Part shown: positions 7,124-10,039 of the stretch, in pieces
How positions within the stretch are numbered: the stretch's first letter is position 1
How the letters are laid out: every line of letters begins with the position of its first letter
Source of the DNA: Candidatus Schekmanbacteria bacterium
GTDB lineage: Bacteria; Schekmanbacteria; GWA2-38-11; J061
Direction of reading: 5' to 3'
Length of the DNA stretch: 10,039 bases
NCBI GenBank assembly: GCA_003695725.1
Contig: RFHX01000268.1
Span: 1 to 10,039, forward strand
The notes under the pieces: model-generated
The model's input: only the letters and a program-made list of their open reading frames with translations
Databases searched by the model: none
What the model was told of the DNA's origin: nothing
Program-made: the position numbers and the translations under genes

Positions 7124-8968
7124 TTAAGTAAATCTCCTCAGCCCAAGCTGATTTACCTTTTCTTCTCTTAAATCTCCATTTCTTTTCCAAGAGCGCTTTT
7201 CGTAATATTCTTTTATCATCTCGTCCATTTGAGGCAGATGATTTGCCGCAGGTCCTTGTCCTCTTTTTAGCGTTAAGAACCTTTTGGGTAGGGAATCTTC
7301 AGAGGATTCCAATCCAAGTTTTCTATTTATGATATGTTTCAAATTGAATATACGTTCTCCATCGAAAAGCATTGAATCGATATCTTTATTCATCCCTGTT
7401 GCCAAGTTGAACCACTCATTGACTTCCTTTGCGCTGATTCCTTGAAAATTTTCAGGGCTATAATACTGCGCATATCCTGCCTGAGAAAAGATGCAAAGTA
7501 CCAATGAATTTAGAAGTGTAGAATAGTTTTGCCTACGCACAACCATTTCAGCCGTTCCTTCTGCCTCGAACCTGATTTTGAGAAGATCTGCGAAATCAGA
7601 CTCCCCTATGCGCGGATTGGAGGCAGAAAGGTGACTTGCGCCTCTGTTGTCAGTTGCGTATGTGAGAGCCATAAAGTTGTGTGTGCGCGGATCATGAGCA
7701 GGTATTTCCAGCCCTTTGGTATGAAGAGCAAATTCTTCAGCTCTTCTCCCAATGAGCTTTGCCGCCCGCTTTGTGCCTTCTGCCAGAATTTCGCCAAATC
7801 CTTCTCTCCTGCAAATCTTCTCTAACATCTCTTTTGCCGCCTCTCCATTGCCAAATTCAAGCTCTATGCCGTCAGTATCTTTCTTTGAAATAATGCCTTC
7901 CTCGAAGCATTCCATTGCGAAGGAAAGGACGCCGCCTGCTGAAATTGAATCAATTGCATTGCGGTTGCAGATATCGTATAACTCCTGCACCACAGCCATA
8001 TCGATTATTCCAAGCTGTGAGCCAAGGGGTGCAAAAGATTCCCAGACGGATTGTCTTATTCCTTTGAGTGTGTTCGATTCTACACATCCAGTCCTGCAGC
8101 CAGAGCATAGGTATGGTTTTGCTTTCTCAATATGTTTTTCCACTTCTTCAAGAAGCGCTTCTTTGAATCCGGCAAGATCACCTTTCCGCCAATTTTCAAC
8201 ACCGTGCCTGCCATCATCTACAAATCCTGAAAATACGAAGCGGGCTTTTTTAAGGCAATGTTCTTTTTCTGTGATAAGCGGAGGAAGTTTTTCCTTTATT
8301 GATTCAATAAGGCGGCTTTCATCATAAAGCTTCACCTTTTTGCTTCCCTGCACTGCGACTGCCTTGAGATTTTTTGACCCCATAAGCGCTCCAAAACCGC
8401 ATCGTGCAGCCATTCTCGATGCAGAACCATCATTGAGAATACTTGCAAATTTCACGATGTTTTCACCAGCAAGTCCAATTGAAGCTACTTTAGTTTTATC
8501 GCCAAGTTCATCCTTCAAAATTTTATCGGTTTGCCAACAATCTTTGTTTTTCAAGTGAGATGCATCTTCAATTGATACCTTTTTGTCTGAAACATATAAA
8601 TAAACCTTTTTTTTTGCTTCCCCTCTTATAATTAGTGCATCGTAACCCGCCTGTTTCAGTCCTTTACCCCAATTTCCCCCTGAATAAGATTCTCCCCAGA
8701 GATGGGTAAGGGGTGAAATGCCTGCAACGCAGTGTCGTCCACTCCATGGGACGATTGTCCCTGTCAATGGTCCTGTCGCAAATACCAGAGGCGCATCTTC
8801 ATGAAGGGGAGATAGATTTGGCTTGAAAAGTTCAGCTACGATTTTAGCGGCAAGCCCCCCACCGCCGATGAAATTTTCTGCATCATTTTCGTTGAAGTCT
8901 AAGAGAGTGATTTTTTCCTCACTAAGATTTACATCGAGAATTTTTCCCCTATAACCACCATATTTCAT
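7124..8968 (-). CDS. aor: Aldehyde:ferredoxin oxidoreductase family tungsten/molybdopterin enzyme
   Basis: Members oxidise aldehydes to carboxylic acids and pass electrons to ferredoxin, using a tungsto-bispterin cofactor and one 4Fe-4S cluster in the cytoplasm. The N-terminal domain opens with GGYRGKILDVNLSEEKI and carries LVFATGPLTGT (61-71), GRHCVAGISPLTHLWGESYSGGNWG (77-101) and LKQAGYDALIIRG (104-116). The cluster cysteines are CSGCRTGC at C288, C291 and C295, with the fourth at C492 (LVLCIFSQ), the same spacing as in Pyrococcus AOR. AIDSISAGGVLSFAMECFEEG and EIPAHDPRTHNFMALTYATDNRGASH match the substrate and pterin region. At 614 residues it is full length. The substrate cannot be told from sequence: AOR, FOR, GOR, WOR and benzoyl-CoA-type relatives share these motifs. 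It heads a three-gene cluster. No Shine-Dalgarno precedes the ATG at 8968. Confidence 0.93.
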   Translation of the reverse strand: MKYGGYRGKILDVNLSEEKITLLDFNENDAENFIGGGGLAAKIVAELFKPNLSPLHEDAPLVFATGPLTGTIVPWSGRHCVAGISPLTHLWGESYSGGNWGKGLKQAGYDALIIRGEAKKKVYLYVSDKKVSIEDASHLKNKDCWQTDKILKDELGDKTKVASIGLAGENIVKFASILNDGSASRMAARCGFGALMGSKNLKAVAVQGSKKVKLYDESRLIESIKEKLPPLITEKEHCLKKARFVFSGFVDDGRHGVENWRKGDLAGFKEALLEEVEKHIEKAKPYLCSGCRTGCVESNTLKGIRQSVWESFAPLGSQLGIIDMAVVQELYDICNRNAIDSISAGGVLSFAMECFEEGIISKKDTDGIELEFGNGEAAKEMLEKICRREGFGEILAEGTKRAAKLIGRRAEEFALHTKGLEIPAHDPRTHNFMALTYATDNRGASHLSASNPRIGESDFADLLKIRFEAEGTAEMVVRRQNYSTLLNSLVLCIFSQAGYAQYYSPENFQGISAKEVNEWFNLATGMNKDIDSMLFDGERIFNLKHIINRKLGLESSEDSLPKRFLTLKRGQGPAANHLPQMDEMIKEYYEKRSWKRNGDLREEKVNQLGLRRFT

Positions 8969-9007
8969 TTTGATTGATATTGTGAGAGGTTTTTTATTCC
9001 TTTTTTC

Positions 9008-9036
9008 TATAAATTTTCAGCTAAGTCAATAGACAA
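9008..9036 (-). promoter_or_regulatory. Weak candidate promoter for the AOR cluster
   Basis: On the minus strand, TTGTCT (9036-9031), a 17-bp spacer and TTTATA (9013-9008) lie about 40 bp before the AOR start codon. The -35 matches in four positions and the -10 poorly. It is listed because the cluster must be transcribed from the 236-bp divergent gap and nothing better is visible there. Confidence 0.2.
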
Positions 9037-9113
9037 ATCTTTGTATGCAGACAGGTCACCTTCAGCATTCCATCAGCAATTGTCATAAGAGTTCTTCGTC
9101 CTTAACACTACCA

Positions 9114-9142
9114 TTGCCAATTCTATTGCTAATTGCTATAGA
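9114..9142 (+). promoter_or_regulatory. Candidate sigma70-type promoter for the exonuclease gene
   Basis: TTGCCA (9114-9119, five of six to consensus), a 17-bp spacer and TATAGA (9137-9142, four of six) would start transcription near 9149, giving a leader of about 55 nt. The spacer contains the second of two near-identical 10-mers, ATTGCCAATT (9113-9122) and ATTGCTAATT (9125-9134). The first overlaps the -35, so a regulator could bind there. Confidence 0.45.
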
Positions 9143-9204
9143 TGATTAAACTTCCTTTATTTGAATTCTCTATTTTTGGTGATGAATAAAAGTGGAATTT
9201 TAAG

Positions 9205-9693
9205 ATGCCTAAAAAAGCTTATCTTGACATTGAGACAACAGGACTGAATCCGGCTAACAGTGAGTTGACTGTAATTGGAATAATGATTGAAGACGATGAA
9301 GAGCAGGAGATTATTCAACTTTTTGGAAAAGATATCACAGCAGAAGAACTACTCGATTATTTGAATGGCGTCGATACTCTTTATACATATAACGGGAAAC
9401 GGTTCGACTTGCCTTTTATAAAAGCCAAACTGGGAATAGATTTGGAAAAGATTTTCAGACACAAAGATTTGATGTATTCTTGCTGGAAGAATAATCTCTA
9501 TGGAGGTTTGAAGGTTGTAGAGAGGAATCTTGGAATTGGTAGGACGATTACTGATGTTGATGGCTATAAGGCAGTTCAACTATGGCGAAATTATGAACGC
9601 TATGGTTCATATGAATCTTTGGAAAAACTCCTCGAATACAACAAAGAGGATGTTCTCAATCTGAAGGTATTGAGAGAGATGTTAGGGGTGTAG
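9205..9693 (+). CDS. Small RNase H-like DEDDy 3'-5' exonuclease
   Basis: A stand-alone exonuclease domain of the ribonuclease H-like superfamily (YprB/RNase_H_2 type) that would cleave DNA or RNA from the 3' end with two metal ions. The four acids are visible: D8 and E10 in LDIETTGL, D68 in YNGKRFDLPF, and D149 in YNKEDVLNL, with Y145 four residues before it, which defines the DEDDy subgroup. The middle contains LMYSCWKNNLYGGLKVVERNLGIGR, where this group usually has a conserved LK.VE..LGI stretch. At 162 residues it is a bare catalytic domain without the TPR or helicase parts seen in some relatives. The ATG at 9205 is the only sensible start, four residues before the first beta strand, with a weak GTGGA nine bases upstream. 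It diverges from the AOR gene. Its natural substrate cannot be inferred. Confidence 0.85.
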   Translation: MPKKAYLDIETTGLNPANSELTVIGIMIEDDEEQEIIQLFGKDITAEELLDYLNGVDTLYTYNGKRFDLPFIKAKLGIDLEKIFRHKDLMYSCWKNNLYGGLKVVERNLGIGRTITDVDGYKAVQLWRNYERYGSYESLEKLLEYNKEDVLNLKVLREMLGV

Positions 9694-10039
9694 GTGTATC
9701 AATCCTTGTAAAGGACTAAGCAGATATAATCATTTCCCAATTAGTTGAATTTATAATTTAACTAAATTTAACTATTGGAGAGGATTTCAGTAAGATTATG
9801 CTTCAAAAATCCATCAATTTAAACTGCAAATCCCTTTAATCGTTTCTAAAAGCAAGTCTTGTTCTATTTCCTCCGGTGTCTATCAACGAATAAATTGAAA
9901 GCCAATTCACTTTCTCATAATATCATAATAATGCCACCACAGTCATCTTTCCCATAAGCCAACCTTATGTCCATACATTAGAAGAATCCTGATTAAAACC
10001 TTTCTTCCCATATGCCATATGAACGCTCGTAATGTTATC
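9694..10039. other. Region without a recognisable gene
   Basis: 346 bp of AT-rich DNA downstream of the exonuclease. It contains a 5-bp hairpin (TCCTT 9703-9707, AAGGA 9711-9715) without a T-run, an isolated TATAAT (9725-9730) lacking a -35, the three-copy 10-mer at 9742-9774, and a tandem CCATATG pair at 10008-10021. All three minus-strand frames are broken by stops, although some pieces look protein-like. Confidence 0.6.
9742..9774. repeat. Three copies of a 10-bp element, one inverted and two tandem
   Basis: AATTTAACTA occurs twice in direct tandem (9755-9764 and 9765-9774) without a mismatch. The reverse complement, with one change (TAGTTGAATT), lies at 9742-9751. The inverted pair forms a 25-bp near-palindrome (9741-9765) centred on TAT. 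The spacing is one helical turn per copy, which would suit a dimeric DNA-binding protein, but the sequence is AT-rich and short. Confidence 0.5.

Noticed and set aside
7752-8327. 191-codon plus-strand reading frame opposite the AOR gene
   Set aside because: It is a shadow in serine- and proline-rich frame-complement sequence lying fully inside a strongly supported AOR coding region.
9401-9410. GGTTCGA stretch resembling a tRNA T-arm
   Set aside because: It encodes the conserved RFD of the exonuclease, and no acceptor or anticodon stems fit around it.
9703-9715. TCCTT-GTA-AAGGA hairpin after the exonuclease as a terminator
   Set aside because: Only five base pairs, with no following T-run.

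Overview
The window reads as AT-rich chromosomal DNA from an anaerobic bacterium that I cannot place in a phylum. Two things suggest an anaerobic, ferredoxin-based metabolism: a tungsten/molybdopterin aldehyde:ferredoxin oxidoreductase, and a neighbouring gene resembling ferredoxin-dependent bilin reductases. The mnmG-rsmG pair, with its 4-base overlap, is typically bacterial. I see no insertion sequence, phage gene, CRISPR array, rRNA or tRNA.

Layout. Bases 1-62 may hold the tail of an upstream gene on the + strand. A YgiQ-type radical SAM gene (239-1975, +) follows and meets rsmG (1964-2659, -) tail to tail, with a 12-bp antisense overlap. rsmG is the second gene of an mnmG-rsmG operon (2656-4548, -) driven by a near-consensus sigma70-type promoter at 4611-4639. 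After a 328-bp gap comes a gluconokinase (4877-5383, +). It converges on a three-gene minus-strand cluster that runs from 8968 down to 5465: AOR-family oxidoreductase, bilin-reductase-like protein, short NAD-type 6-phosphogluconate dehydrogenase. The gaps in this cluster are only 21 and 27 bp. Divergent from the AOR gene is a small DEDDy exonuclease (9205-9693, +) with a good promoter candidate. The last 346 bp hold no convincing gene, but they contain a three-copy 10-bp element and possibly a decayed reading frame.

How the genes may work together. MnmG and RsmG are tRNA- and rRNA-modifying housekeeping enzymes. Gluconokinase and 6-phosphogluconate dehydrogenase catalyse consecutive steps, gluconate to 6-phosphogluconate to ribulose 5-phosphate. 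The dehydrogenase sits in the same probable operon as the AOR enzyme, so a ferredoxin-linked aldehyde (perhaps aldose) oxidation feeding this route is conceivable. AOR would reduce ferredoxin, and enzymes of the bilin-reductase family consume reduced ferredoxin.

The most unusual item is the bilin-reductase-like gene at 6404-7102, in an apparently anaerobic, non-photosynthetic context with no heme oxygenase in view. That assignment comes from motif reading by eye and needs a profile or structure search.
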